A stretch of DNA of 64,000 bases from Balneolaceae bacterium (GCA_009711805.1 VEMX01000014.1:100148-164147), one strand, 5' to 3'. Shown: positions 23,935-33,190, numbered from the stretch's first letter. Program-made: numbers and translations. Notes: generated by a model from the letters alone, not told the origin.

Positions 23935-26010
23935 ATGAAGAAAATTGCACTATTATTTTTATTATTCTTATCTGCTGATCTGGCTTATGCATTTCAGGAA
24001 ACAGATACTTTAAAAGCAGAACTGGAAGACATAACTGTTGTCGGCTTTGAGGGGAATCGCAGCCTCATGCAAACTCCCGGGGCAATTGCCAATATTGAGG
24101 CCAAACTATTAAGTGGGTTTGATGAGAGTTCACTTTTGTACGGATTAAATACCGTGCCGGGTGTTCGCATTGAGCAGCGGGCACCGGGCAGTTACAGGGT
24201 TGCCATAAGGGGGAGTTCGCTCAGGGCACCTTTCGGAGTACGGAATGTGAAGATATACTGGAATGGTATTCCTTTTACCACTCCGTCGGGGAGTACGCCT
24301 CTTAACCTGTTGGATGTCACCAATATGCAGCAAGCCGAGATTATTCGGGGTCCTGCCGGAAGTATTTATGGAGCGGGTAATGGCGGTGCTTTATTATTGG
24401 GGAGCCGAAATTTGAACCGGGATGAGGCCGGCACTGGCATCATGGTTGGTTCTTATGGGCTTGAGAGATACACCACCTATGCCCAGGGGCAGTTTAAAAA
24501 TGGAAGCCTGCATTTTAATTATGCAAATCAGAAACTTGATGGGTATAGGGAACAATCCTTTTTGAATCGCGAGACGGCCGAACTATCCACACGTTTTCAT
24601 CTGAATGAGAAGCAGGTTATTAAAACCAGTTTTCTCTATTCTGATTTGTTTTATGGTATTCCCGGAGGATTGAATAAAGAACAGTATGAAAATGATCCTA
24701 CACAAGCCCGGCAGGGGAATCCGTTTGTATTGGGGAGTATAGATGCGAACGCCAGTATTCAACAAGAAATGTTTCTTGCCGGCTTGACTCATGATGTGCA
24801 GATAACGGACGCCTTCTCTAACCTGACTACGGTATATGGAACCTTTAATGCATTCGAAAATCCTTTTAACCTGGATTACAAGAAGGACAGTCGCAAATCG
24901 GGAGGAGGGCGGAGTCGTTTTTACTACGATACTATTGTAGGTGAAGTAAGAAGTCGTTTTACAGCAGGAGGGGAATACCAGGCTGCTAATTATGCCGCAC
25001 GAAATTTTGAAAATGACAGCAGCAAGGTTGGGGCACTTAATTTTGATGATGAAATTGAGATCCAATCGGCACTCATTTTTCTAAATGCTGAAATAGATCT
25101 ACCTCATGAATTCTATATTACTGCGGGGCTTAGTTACAATCGCCTGGTATATAACATAAACCGCCTGGCAACTAATCTTGAAGGAGATAGCCAGGGAGTA
25201 GCCCGCAAAACTTTTGAGCCGGAGATTATACCCCGAATTGGATTGGTGAAAAAATTCTCGTCAGCCTTATCTCTTCATGGAAGCATCAGCTATGGGTTTT
25301 CGCCTCCCACTATTGAGGAATTCAGGACCAACGAGGGAAGTATAGCGTTAGACCTTGAGGCCGAGCAGGGAACAAATTATGAGGTGGGTATTCGCGGTAC
25401 ATTAAGAAACATTTCATTCAACTACGACTTATCGACGTTCTACTTTAAGCTGGATGAAACGATTGTGCAACAGCCATCTGACAGAAATTCGACGGTGATT
25501 TTTGAGAATACCGGAAGTACCGATCAATACGGGGTTGAGTTGGCCACCGATTGGATGTTAATTCAGAATACCGGGCAGTTTCTTCAACAGCTGGACTGGA
25601 GGTTTTCCTATACCTACCATCACTTTAGATTCAACAACTATAAGAAAGAAGGGAACGACTATTCCGGAAATGAGCTTACAGGTGTTGCTCCTCACAGGAT
25701 TGTCAGCAGTTTAAATGCCCAAATCAAATCGGGTTGGTATGGGAGTTTGTCGTATAATTTCACGGATAAAATTCCGCTGAATGATGCCAATTCGGTATAT
25801 TCGGATGCTTACCAGTTAGTGCAATTAAAAACCGGGATCGAACAGACTATCACTGACGGCTGGAAGCTGAATGTTTTTGTTGGAATTGATAACCTGCTGG
25901 ATGAAACCTATAGTCTGGGCAACGATCTCAACGCCTTCGGCGAACGATACTACCAACCGGCTGCAGAACGAAATTGGTTTGCAGGGCTGATGTTGAAATA
26001 TAATTGGTAG
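23935..26010 (+). CDS. TonB-dependent outer-membrane receptor
   Basis: A 691-residue receptor with signal peptide MKKIALLFLLFLSADLAYAF. The plug follows: TPGAIANIEAKLL, VPGVRIEQRAPGSYRVAIRG, VKIYWNGIPFTTPSG and IIRGPAGSIYGAGNGGALLL. The remainder is a beta-barrel ending in an aromatic residue (LMLKYNW), as needed for BAM assembly. Length and plug recall siderophore or metal-chelate receptors rather than SusC proteins (no carboxypeptidase-like domain and no SusD neighbour). The frame extends upstream to 23842, but the ATG at 23935 starts a clean signal peptide and directly follows a -7 box. Substrate unknown. Confidence 0.88.
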   Translation: MKKIALLFLLFLSADLAYAFQETDTLKAELEDITVVGFEGNRSLMQTPGAIANIEAKLLSGFDESSLLYGLNTVPGVRIEQRAPGSYRVAIRGSSLRAPFGVRNVKIYWNGIPFTTPSGSTPLNLLDVTNMQQAEIIRGPAGSIYGAGNGGALLLGSRNLNRDEAGTGIMVGSYGLERYTTYAQGQFKNGSLHFNYANQKLDGYREQSFLNRETAELSTRFHLNEKQVIKTSFLYSDLFYGIPGGLNKEQYENDPTQARQGNPFVLGSIDANASIQQEMFLAGLTHDVQITDAFSNLTTVYGTFNAFENPFNLDYKKDSRKSGGGRSRFYYDTIVGEVRSRFTAGGEYQAANYAARNFENDSSKVGALNFDDEIEIQSALIFLNAEIDLPHEFYITAGLSYNRLVYNINRLATNLEGDSQGVARKTFEPEIIPRIGLVKKFSSALSLHGSISYGFSPPTIEEFRTNEGSIALDLEAEQGTNYEVGIRGTLRNISFNYDLSTFYFKLDETIVQQPSDRNSTVIFENTGSTDQYGVELATDWMLIQNTGQFLQQLDWRFSYTYHHFRFNNYKKEGNDYSGNELTGVAPHRIVSSLNAQIKSGWYGSLSYNFTDKIPLNDANSVYSDAYQLVQLKTGIEQTITDGWKLNVFVGIDNLLDETYSLGNDLNAFGERYYQPAAERNWFAGLMLKYNW

Positions 26011-26090
26011 TTGGTTTTTTATGAGGTATGAGGAGGTATAAGAAATTACAGCTTTGATTAAGATGATAAGCAAACCATTATCGGTGTCAA

Positions 26091-26249
26091 GTCACGCAGA
26101 GGGTACCGCCTCCCGAAGGGATGCCGATGGCAGAAGCGTCTTCTCATGATTTGGCAGGAAAGAGGTTATGGATAATTGTTTTTGTGCAGCTTTCGAATAG
26201 ATAATTGGGTAGAACCTGAGAGGATTCATCGCTTTCGCTCTGAATGACA
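26091..26249 (+). repeat. Flanking repeat, copy A
   Basis: Starts GTCACGCAGAGGGTACC and ends CGCTTTCGCTCTGAATGAC. It aligns with copies B (26649-26786) and C (27188-27323); this copy has about 20 extra bases near its start (CCCGAAGGGATGCCGATGG). The reverse complement of its right end (GTCATTCAGAGCGAAAGCG) is a motif I associate with dispersed intergenic repeats in this group. Confidence 0.85.
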
Positions 26250-26291
26250 TTCTTTTCTTTGATTTTAGAGGGTTTTTATTATCATAAAAAA

Positions 26292-26615
26292 ATGTCCTTT
26301 TGCACATACATAACAACCAATACCAATAAAACTACTCTTTACACAGGTGTTACGAATGATCTACGCAGAAGAATTGTGGAGCATTATTCATCGCGAGGGA
26401 AAAAGACTTCTTTTGCTGGAAGGTATTATTGTTTCTATTTGGTTTGGTATGATTCTTTTCCAACTATGCAGGAGGCAATAGAAGCGGAAAAGTATATAAA
26501 AGGAAAGAGTCGGTCATGGAAAGAACAATTGATAACAGAGAGAAACCCAGAATGGAATGCTCTCAATAAGGATGTTTTAGGAGAGTGGCCGCCCAATATG
26601 ACTATTATGAAGTAG
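26292..26615 (+). CDS. GIY-YIG nuclease-domain protein, copy 1
   Basis: A 107-residue single-domain protein. CTYITTN and LYTGVTNDLRRRIVEH stand for the GIY-YIG strands and the catalytic Arg helix, E64/E66 in EAIEAEKYIK supplies the metal ligand and N89 in NPEWNALN the conserved Asn. Members of this YhbQ-like branch are stand-alone nucleases of uncertain role. The ATG at 26292 gives a standard N-terminus; the 16 extra codons from 26244 arise from repeat sequence. The coding region is repeated 537 bp downstream and differs only at the last residue (K here, R there). Both copies lie between copies of the same flanking repeat. Confidence 0.85.
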   Translation: MSFCTYITTNTNKTTLYTGVTNDLRRRIVEHYSSRGKKTSFAGRYYCFYLVWYDSFPTMQEAIEAEKYIKGKSRSWKEQLITERNPEWNALNKDVLGEWPPNMTIMK

Positions 26616-26648
26616 TTTTTTTTGACTAATGAGTAAAGTAAGGGCAGG

Positions 26649-26786
26649 GTCACGCAGAGGGTTACCCCTGATGCGTCTTCTCATGATTTGGCAGGGAAGA
26701 GGTTATGGATAATTGTTTTCGTGCAGTTTTCGAATAGATAATTGGGTAGATCTTGAGAGGATTCATCGCTTTCGCTCTGAATGACA
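26649..26786 (+). repeat. Flanking repeat, copy B
   Basis: Middle copy of the GTCACGCAGAGGG...CTCTGAATGAC repeat, lying between the two GIY-YIG genes. Spacing to copy C is 539 bp, matching the period of the duplicated unit. Confidence 0.85.
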
Positions 26787-26828
26787 TTCTTTTCTTTGAT
26801 TTTAGAGGGTTTTTATTATCATAAAAAA

Positions 26829-27152
26829 ATGTCCTTTTGCACATACATAACAACCAATACCAATAAAACTACTCTTTACACAGGTGTTACGAATGATCTA
26901 CGCAGAAGAATTGTGGAGCATTATTCATCGCGAGGGAAAAAGACTTCTTTTGCTGGAAGGTATTATTGTTTCTATTTGGTTTGGTATGATTCTTTTCCAA
27001 CTATGCAGGAGGCAATAGAAGCGGAAAAGTATATAAAAGGAAAGAGTCGGTCATGGAAAGAACAATTGATAACAGAGAGAAACCCAGAATGGAATGCTCT
27101 CAATAAGGATGTTTTAGGAGAGTGGCCGCCCAATATGACTATTATGAGGTAG
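26829..27152 (+). CDS. GIY-YIG nuclease-domain protein, copy 2
   Basis: Second copy of the 107-residue nuclease, identical to the first except for Arg in place of the final Lys. The upstream 40 bp, including TTTTCTTTGATTTTAGAGGG, and the downstream TAGTTTTTTTT tract (one T longer here) are repeated as well, so the whole transcription unit is duplicated, not just the frame. The catalytic residues are intact in both copies. Confidence 0.85.
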   Translation: MSFCTYITTNTNKTTLYTGVTNDLRRRIVEHYSSRGKKTSFAGRYYCFYLVWYDSFPTMQEAIEAEKYIKGKSRSWKEQLITERNPEWNALNKDVLGEWPPNMTIMR

Positions 27153-27565
27153 TTTTTTTTTTGACTAATGAGTAAAGTAAGGGCAGGGTCACGCAGAGGG
27201 TACCCCTGATGCGTCTTCTCATGATTTGGCAGGGAAGAGATGATGGGTAATTCTTTTCGTACAGTCTTTGAAAGAGAAATGGGGTAGATCCTGAGAAGAT
27301 TCATTGCTTTCGCTCTGAATGACTGGACAATTGTTTCAAGGTTGTACTGCTTCGCAGTAAGGTGCAAGCATCATATTATCCGGGAAAAGAGCTATGATCA
27401 ACCCCTGTACTGTTAAACAGAATGCTAACAGACAGCAGGAGTTTTTACCAAAAATTAAAGTTCATCATGCAAAAACATTCCGGTTCGTAATTAAATAAGA
27501 TGATACCATCTTTTCATCATTTCAGGAAAGAAAACAATTCCACATTTATAATTCCGGTAAAAAGA
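27153..27565. other. Intergenic stretch with repeat copy C and no gene
   Basis: About 410 bp. The first half is flanking-repeat copy C (27188-27323). The second half, up to the stop of the large surface protein, shows no gene, hairpin terminator or promoter that I could support. Confidence 0.55.
27188..27323 (+). repeat. Flanking repeat, copy C
   Basis: Third and most diverged copy (GAGATGATGGGTAATTC where B has GAGGTTATGGATAATTG). It ends CGCTCTGAATGAC and no GIY-YIG gene follows. Confidence 0.8.
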
Positions 27566-30500
27566 TTAGAATTTCCGGGCCAAAACCACTGTTTCTTTAA
27601 ATATCTTTTTACTGCCGGTTGCGTTGTTAAAAGCTTCAAACAGTACAATGTAAATGCCGACCCGATTCCGGGCATGATCATCAGTCAGGCCATCCCAAAG
27701 CAGAGTACCCTCATAGCCAGCAGCTTTACTGTCAGCCAGTTTTCGTACTTGCCGTCCGTATCGGTCAAAGATGCGAACACGGAGCAGGTAATCAGCCTCA
27801 TCCAGTTTATAATTAATGAAAAGGTGATCCTCAAATCCATCGTCATCCGGTGAAAAAGGGTTGGGAGTAAAAGTGATCCCCTGGTCATCAGGACCATCGC
27901 CGGGCTGTTGGAAAATAGAGTTTTGTTCTCCGGGAGTGCCGCCTCTTACATCTGTACTGGAACTCCAGTTGGAGGGCTCATTAGAGATAGCCTGCGGGTT
28001 TATACGTTCCAGGGCTATTCCCTTTGTGGTATAGAGATTGGGGTTCTGCCATTCTTCATCATAGAAAACAGAATCAATAATGGTGCCTGTACTATCTGCG
28101 ATATAGATAGCATCACCAGAGGAACCCAGGCTAAGGCTGGATCGGTCTATTTGTAGGGTGAACTTTTCATCTAAACCAGAAAGCTCGAAGTATCGGGCTG
28201 TTTGGGATTCAGTAAAAACAGACGTTTGGTCTTCAGCATACAGTAACATGTAGGACTCGGCAGGCATCCATCGGTGAATGGTGGAAACCGGATAAATAGC
28301 ACGAACATTTTGATCCTCGTCCGGTTGATCGTGCAGGTACAGACCTTCTAAAGAAATGGCGGCCTCACTTCGGTTATACAATTCAATGTATTCTGATTGG
28401 TCTGGCAGGTTATCATGAGCATCCGCCAATGGAGTAAAGAGGATTTCATTTATCACCAGCTTCCCTGATGAAAGCGGCTGGGCGATGGGAATAATGAGGT
28501 TGGCTGAAGTGTTTCCACGAAAATCTTTTAAGCCGGATACCTGAAGCTCTTGGATAGCCGAACCAGTTTTGGCAAGTATCAGAATATTTGCCCGGGTCGA
28601 ATCAAAAGAAAGAACAGAAGCAGTTTGACCAGACAAACTAAAAGAAGTGTTGCTATCCAAATGGATGAATTCTGAGAAAACCACTTGTATCCCTTCCGGA
28701 ATATTATTGGCAAAAATCATTTCTGGTGGGGTGGTATCCTCCTCAAACACAGAATTTGCATTGCCGGCAGAGTGATGGCCGTTGTCATTTGACTTCCAGT
28801 TAGAAGCATCGTTGGAGGCTGCCTGCGGGTCTTTTCGTTCCAGGGATGAACCCGCAATATCTCCGCCCCAGCTATCCCGGTAAAACAAGCTGTCGATGAG
28901 TTGATCTTCAGCATTTTTGAGGACGAGAGCATCCCCTCGATTATTCAGAGAAGGAAAAGTCGAAAAGTAGAGTACATTAGTTGAGGTAAGCGATGGACGG
29001 TCGGTCAGCGCCAAATACTCCCCGGCAGCCAATTGTTGTCCTTCTGGAATCTGGGCCGAAGCACTGCTGGCATCTGTAAAAGTCCAGTGGCTCAAGTCGA
29101 TATTCTTATCCGTTGGATTATACAGTTCTACAAACTCAGCGGTGGTTTCATCCTGTCGTTTATACAATATCTCGTTGAAGACAACATCGCCGGCTGTGGC
29201 ATCAGTAAACACAAGATATCTGAATTCGATACTGGAAGAGATAAGAGGATTGCCAAAAATATCCTCCTGGTTCTCTACCTTAAGCGTATAGAAAATTTGG
29301 CTGGTGAGTGGAGAAGCCAGGGAGAGAGTTACCATTTGTCCGGAAAGAGTAGCATCATTTATTTGGATGGAAGGCGATAGCGAATAATTGGCGATGTTCT
29401 CGGCCTGCTTGGCTTTCACATGTTCACTGAATTGTAGCTGAACCGAAGTGGAGTTTGTAGGATTAACACTGATAATTTTCGGTGCCTTTGTATCCGGCTC
29501 TATCTTATTTTCAATGCCCGGAGAGGCAAGAATTTCTGTTGGGTGATTGTCCCAATTTTCAGGATAGGTGGCTAACACCTCCGGGCTTCTGCGTTCCAGG
29601 GAAACTTCATCACCTCCCCACTGCGAGGTATAAGAAAGGCTGTCAATAATCTGTCCGGATTCATTCTTAAGAACAACAGCATCCCCACCATTATTAAGAG
29701 ATGGCAGACTGCTTATCAGGAAAGGGAAATCAGTTCCGTTTTCAATCATTGTACTATCAGGAAGCAGCACCAGGTAAGAGTTCTTCTCAAGAATGATATC
29801 CTGATCAGTAAGCAAACGGTCAGTACCGGTATTATCATTTATGGTCCAGTTCCGGAGGCTGATATTTTGATCTGTATGGTTATACAACTCTATGAATTCT
29901 GAAAAGGATTCGGGAGGATCGTACATAAATTCGTTGATGGCTATATCTCCAAAGTCCGCTTCAGTAAGCTTTATATACTGAAACGGGTGGGTTTGTGATT
30001 GAAGAGTATTCCCAAAGATGTCGGACAATTGACGCACTTCTATTTCATAAATGGTTTCGTCTAAGGCAGAGGACAAAGAGAGACGGACCGAATCTTTAGA
30101 AAATTGATGTATATGCCCAACCGGAATAACGGATGAAGAATTGTTGGCTTCCTCAACCGTATAGTTCGATATATCCTGGGCAGAAGCCCCTTCAATCCTT
30201 TCCGAAAAAACAATTACCAGATGTTGGCTGTCTTCTACCATAATATCATTCAACACCGGTGGATTTAGATCCGGTGTGATGTTATTGGGTAAGCCCGGAG
30301 TTCCACCGTTCTCTGTGGTGGAGTCCTGCCAGTTTTCCACAAATACGGATGGAGCAGAAGCTGACCGCCGTTCCAGCGAGGTATTGTCTCCTCCCCATGA
30401 GGCATCATATTCAAGCGAATCAACAAGCAGATCATCAGGAGTGTACAAACGCAGCTGATCCCCGCTATTGTTTAAGGAGGGTAAACTGGTCTGGTGATAG

Positions 30501-31660
30501 GGTCCTGTACCAAAATATTGAGTCAAAGCTGCAGTATCAGAGGTGAAAACAAGCAAAGTCCCGGGCTCCAAAAGCAGGTCCCAGTCGGAAACAGTATTCA
30601 GGCTCTTGTTATCTCCCATGCTCCATTTCATCAGGTTCAAATAGCGGGATGATATGTTCTTTACTTCTATATACTCTTCAGCACCTTCGGGTGGATCTTT
30701 CATAAACTCATTGATAATAACGTCACCTGCTGAGTATGAATCATAGATCACAAAAGAGAGGGAGGTATCGGCGAGATTGCTTTCTTCAGCTTCATCAGAA
30801 ATGCCAGAAATTTCCAGGGTATTAGGACCAGATGAAATTCGGGAGGAGAATTCAATCCTTAAGGTGTCATCGGAAAGGGATACCAGGTCTGTTGGCTGGC
30901 GGCTTCCGGGAATCAGGGAAAAGTCAGTGGATTGAACAGAGCTGAAATTTATATCACGATTAAAAGCTAAATCCAGGGTTTGTTTGTTGATGACCAGTAG
31001 GGAATCGATTTGCAGAGGGGGAACATCAATTTTGAAATCGAAGGCCATATTGTCGGTATTGCTGCTGGTGTAGTTTGCAATAAAACCGAAGTGGGATGCT
31101 GAGGTGTAATCATTATTAAAGGCTGAGGCTTCTTCTTGTAATGTTCCGGTATATCCTTCGGCAACCTCCAGCGTCCACTCACCTGTGGAACTTCGGCTAA
31201 GCCGGACTCTGAAATCCCCTCCCGAACTGATATTGGTAGTTCCTGCCAATACCTCGCCATCCTTATTCCCGTTAGTGATTTTGAACAGCCGGAATACATC
31301 TCCGGATAGGTTTTCCCCAGCCTGAAGCATATACCCGTTTATTGTTCCGTTTAAATCAGGCGCATCACTCATTAGATAGAATTGTGCGTTGTTATTATTG
31401 GAAGGAGAGAAGTTCAGGCGGACAAAGAATTCCCAGTATCCGGTGATGGAAGAAGATGGAATGCTCAGAAATGATGATCCTGAGGTAGCAGCATTGAGTT
31501 GCAGAAGGGTATTATTCCCTTCCTTTACAAAAGAAAATTCGGAAAGGTTGCCTGTCCAGTTTGATATATCCTGATCGGAAAAGTCATCCTCAAAATTGGG
31601 TGTTTGCGCGTATACACAAACTGATAACAGCAGGAGCGATATGAGTATACCCCGTTTCAT
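27566..31660 (-). CDS. Giant secreted lamin-tail/Ig-like repeat protein with CHU_C-type C-terminus
   Basis: A 1364-residue exported protein (signal MKRGILISLLLLSVCVYAQ at ATG 31660). After an N-terminal jelly-roll-like segment (DDFSDQDISNWTG, about 25-210) four lamin-tail domains can be seen (AGDVIINEFMKDPPEG, FGDIAINEFMYDPPES, AGDVVFNEILYKRQD, SGKLVINEILFTPLAD), alternating with Big_5-like Ig modules marked by phrases such as VIVFSERIEGASAQDI and VQLQFSEHVKAKQAENI. The end (FTPNPFSPDDDGFEDHLFI ... FDRYGRQVRKL ... GIYIVLFEA) is a gliding-motility/CHU_C-type domain used for type IX secretion. It is probably displayed or released at the surface. No catalytic domain was recognised. Confidence 0.85.
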   Translation of the reverse strand: MKRGILISLLLLSVCVYAQTPNFEDDFSDQDISNWTGNLSEFSFVKEGNNTLLQLNAATSGSSFLSIPSSSITGYWEFFVRLNFSPSNNNNAQFYLMSDAPDLNGTINGYMLQAGENLSGDVFRLFKITNGNKDGEVLAGTTNISSGGDFRVRLSRSSTGEWTLEVAEGYTGTLQEEASAFNNDYTSASHFGFIANYTSSNTDNMAFDFKIDVPPLQIDSLLVINKQTLDLAFNRDINFSSVQSTDFSLIPGSRQPTDLVSLSDDTLRIEFSSRISSGPNTLEISGISDEAEESNLADTSLSFVIYDSYSAGDVIINEFMKDPPEGAEEYIEVKNISSRYLNLMKWSMGDNKSLNTVSDWDLLLEPGTLLVFTSDTAALTQYFGTGPYHQTSLPSLNNSGDQLRLYTPDDLLVDSLEYDASWGGDNTSLERRSASAPSVFVENWQDSTTENGGTPGLPNNITPDLNPPVLNDIMVEDSQHLVIVFSERIEGASAQDISNYTVEEANNSSSVIPVGHIHQFSKDSVRLSLSSALDETIYEIEVRQLSDIFGNTLQSQTHPFQYIKLTEADFGDIAINEFMYDPPESFSEFIELYNHTDQNISLRNWTINDNTGTDRLLTDQDIILEKNSYLVLLPDSTMIENGTDFPFLISSLPSLNNGGDAVVLKNESGQIIDSLSYTSQWGGDEVSLERRSPEVLATYPENWDNHPTEILASPGIENKIEPDTKAPKIISVNPTNSTSVQLQFSEHVKAKQAENIANYSLSPSIQINDATLSGQMVTLSLASPLTSQIFYTLKVENQEDIFGNPLISSSIEFRYLVFTDATAGDVVFNEILYKRQDETTAEFVELYNPTDKNIDLSHWTFTDASSASAQIPEGQQLAAGEYLALTDRPSLTSTNVLYFSTFPSLNNRGDALVLKNAEDQLIDSLFYRDSWGGDIAGSSLERKDPQAASNDASNWKSNDNGHHSAGNANSVFEEDTTPPEMIFANNIPEGIQVVFSEFIHLDSNTSFSLSGQTASVLSFDSTRANILILAKTGSAIQELQVSGLKDFRGNTSANLIIPIAQPLSSGKLVINEILFTPLADAHDNLPDQSEYIELYNRSEAAISLEGLYLHDQPDEDQNVRAIYPVSTIHRWMPAESYMLLYAEDQTSVFTESQTARYFELSGLDEKFTLQIDRSSLSLGSSGDAIYIADSTGTIIDSVFYDEEWQNPNLYTTKGIALERINPQAISNEPSNWSSSTDVRGGTPGEQNSIFQQPGDGPDDQGITFTPNPFSPDDDGFEDHLFINYKLDEADYLLRVRIFDRYGRQVRKLADSKAAGYEGTLLWDGLTDDHARNRVGIYIVLFEAFNNATGSKKIFKETVVLARKF

Positions 31661-31869
31661 AATAGTAAAAAAGAGGGCAAAAGGATTTTCCACCTTTTAC
31701 CCCTGGAAGGACATTGAGAATGCTTTTTACATCCTCAAGGCAATGATTTGCCATTTATCATCTGTTAGCTGTTTAGTAAGTGCGTTTTATTAGGTAGTCC
31801 TTACAATTTTTTTGTACTTTTTTATGAAACATTCTTGATGCTCTAAAGCTTTAAAAACCAATATCTATT

Positions 31870-32256
31870 ATGAAAAATCTGCCCTTTGTTATTGATAATT
31901 TAAATGGGGGATTCATGAAGTTGGAAGGAATTCTGCGCATGAAGGGTGAAAAATTGTTCTTTGAATACAAGAAAAAAGATGCCGTACTGGAAGCTTATCA
32001 ATCTGATTTGTTAGAAGATGTTATTCCTTTATATGAATTAGACATGTGTGAATTTAAAAAAGGATGGTTCGGAGGTAAGCTGATTCTTCATGGGAAAAGT
32101 GCACACACCTTTAAAAATTTACCGGGCGAGGACCTGACAGTGCGTAAATTGAAGGTAAAAAGAAAGCATCGTAACCTGGCGGCAAATATATCATCGAAAT
32201 TAAACCTGATGCTTTCGGAGAGAAAGTTAAGTGAATTGAATGGAGATACCGAATGA
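31870..32256 (+). CDS. Small PH-like protein of unknown function, paralogue 1
   Basis: A 128-residue soluble protein without signal peptide. Predicted order: strands GGFMKLEGILRMKGEKLFFEYKK, LYELDMCEFKKGWFGGKLIL and VRKLKVKRK, then a C-terminal helix NISSKLNLMLSERKL. This layout (seven strands and a helix) resembles small bacterial PH domains. It shares the pattern of the next gene (xGWFGGKLIL versus KGFFQSKLII; SSKLNLMLSERKLSEL versus SSKINLALSERRLKEL). The two frames overlap by 4 bp (ATGA), so they are translationally coupled and perhaps form a heterodimer. Function unknown. Confidence 0.65.
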   Translation: MKNLPFVIDNLNGGFMKLEGILRMKGEKLFFEYKKKDAVLEAYQSDLLEDVIPLYELDMCEFKKGWFGGKLILHGKSAHTFKNLPGEDLTVRKLKVKRKHRNLAANISSKLNLMLSERKLSELNGDTE

Positions 32257-32636
32257 GCATAGCTTATCATTATTCATTATATGATGGGACGTCTGAAACC
32301 GCCTATAAAGAAGTAAAAGGAGTGTTGAGCGTTGTAGGGGAGGAGCTGCTTTTCGAATATAAAGTGTATGACATGATGGGAAGCGCTATAAGCACACTCA
32401 ATAAGTTTTCTATTCTTGTAGATCATATAAAACGGACACATTATAAAAAAGGTTTTTTTCAAAGCAAGCTGATCATAGAGGCTACCAGGATGGGGTTTAT
32501 GGAACCCTTGCCGGGAAGTGAACAGGGAGTTATAAGGTTAGATATAAAAAGAGCAAATCGGGATGAAGCTGTGGGTTTTTCTTCCAAAATTAACCTGGCT
32601 CTTTCTGAACGGCGGTTAAAGGAATTGGATGATTAG
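32253..32636 (+). CDS. Small PH-like protein of unknown function, paralogue 2
   Basis: A 127-residue protein whose ATG overlaps the stop of its paralogue. It has EVKGVLSVVGEELLFEYKV, TLNKFSILVDHIKRTHYKKG, FFQSKLIIEA and a C-terminal helix ending SERRLKELDD. It is soluble and has no signal peptide. Identity with paralogue 1 looks low except in the strand after KKG and the last helix, so the duplication is old. Confidence 0.65.
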   Translation: MSIAYHYSLYDGTSETAYKEVKGVLSVVGEELLFEYKVYDMMGSAISTLNKFSILVDHIKRTHYKKGFFQSKLIIEATRMGFMEPLPGSEQGVIRLDIKRANRDEAVGFSSKINLALSERRLKELDD

Positions 32637-32701
32637 GTTGATTAGTTAGTCATTTATTCATTGGATCATTAGTCGTGTTCAGGCATATCTTTTTTGCTTG
32701 C

Positions 32702-32783
32702 GCCCCTTTGGGGCTTGGGCTGGATGGACTCAATAGCATGGTGCTGGAGCACCATGCTATTGATGGGTGCCCCTTTGGGGCTT
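32702..32783. repeat. 32-bp palindrome flanked by direct repeats
   Basis: CAATAGCATGGTGCT and AGCACCATGCTATTG are perfect 15-bp inverted arms around GG (32731-32762). On each side lies GCCCCTTTGGGGCTT (32702-32716 and 32769-32783), itself nearly palindromic. Confidence 0.85.
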
Positions 32784-32799
32784 GATTCTTAGCTTTTAT

Positions 32800-32843
32800 T
32801 TTAATCAAAGAATTCCCTGATGGCTTTGCCTCGGGGTAGTTTA
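32800..32843 (+). repeat. 44-bp direct repeat, copy 1
   Basis: TTTAATCAAAGAATTCCCTG and the following GATGGCTTTGCCTCGGGGT recur at 33147-33190 with four or so changes. Confidence 0.8.
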
Positions 32844-33146
32844 TTGCTGCAAGTCCCGGCAGGGATGCTGCACATAGAATCATAGAAGAATTGTGGGATG
32901 AAGCCTTCGTTGGTTTGTGCCATCCCTGGCCCAGACCAGCTATCTCCCGAAGTGGTTTTGGATATTGAATCAGGGAGATCCCGCATCTTCGCCTTCGCTG
33001 CGTGCGGGATGACTGTCCTTTTTGTTTAGATTTAAACACCAAGTCATCGCGGGCCCAGACCCGCGATCTCCCTGGTTGGGGTCATGCGGGTGAACAAGGC
33101 GGCGATAGCCCGTGCCGGGTCACTTGGTATAAAACCATGGAGCCAC

Positions 33147-33190
33147 TTTAATCAAAGAATTTCCTGATGGCTTTGCCCCGGGGTAGTTCA
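33147..33190 (+). repeat. 44-bp direct repeat, copy 2
   Basis: Second copy of the element at 32800-32843 (347 bp apart), with TTTCCTG for TTCCCTG and GCCCCGGGG for GCCTCGGGG. Confidence 0.8.

Noticed and set aside
26972..27367. 131-codon minus-strand frame across the second GIY-YIG gene
   Set aside because: It is antisense to the nuclease and runs through the flanking repeat. Its partner over copy 1 has the same origin.
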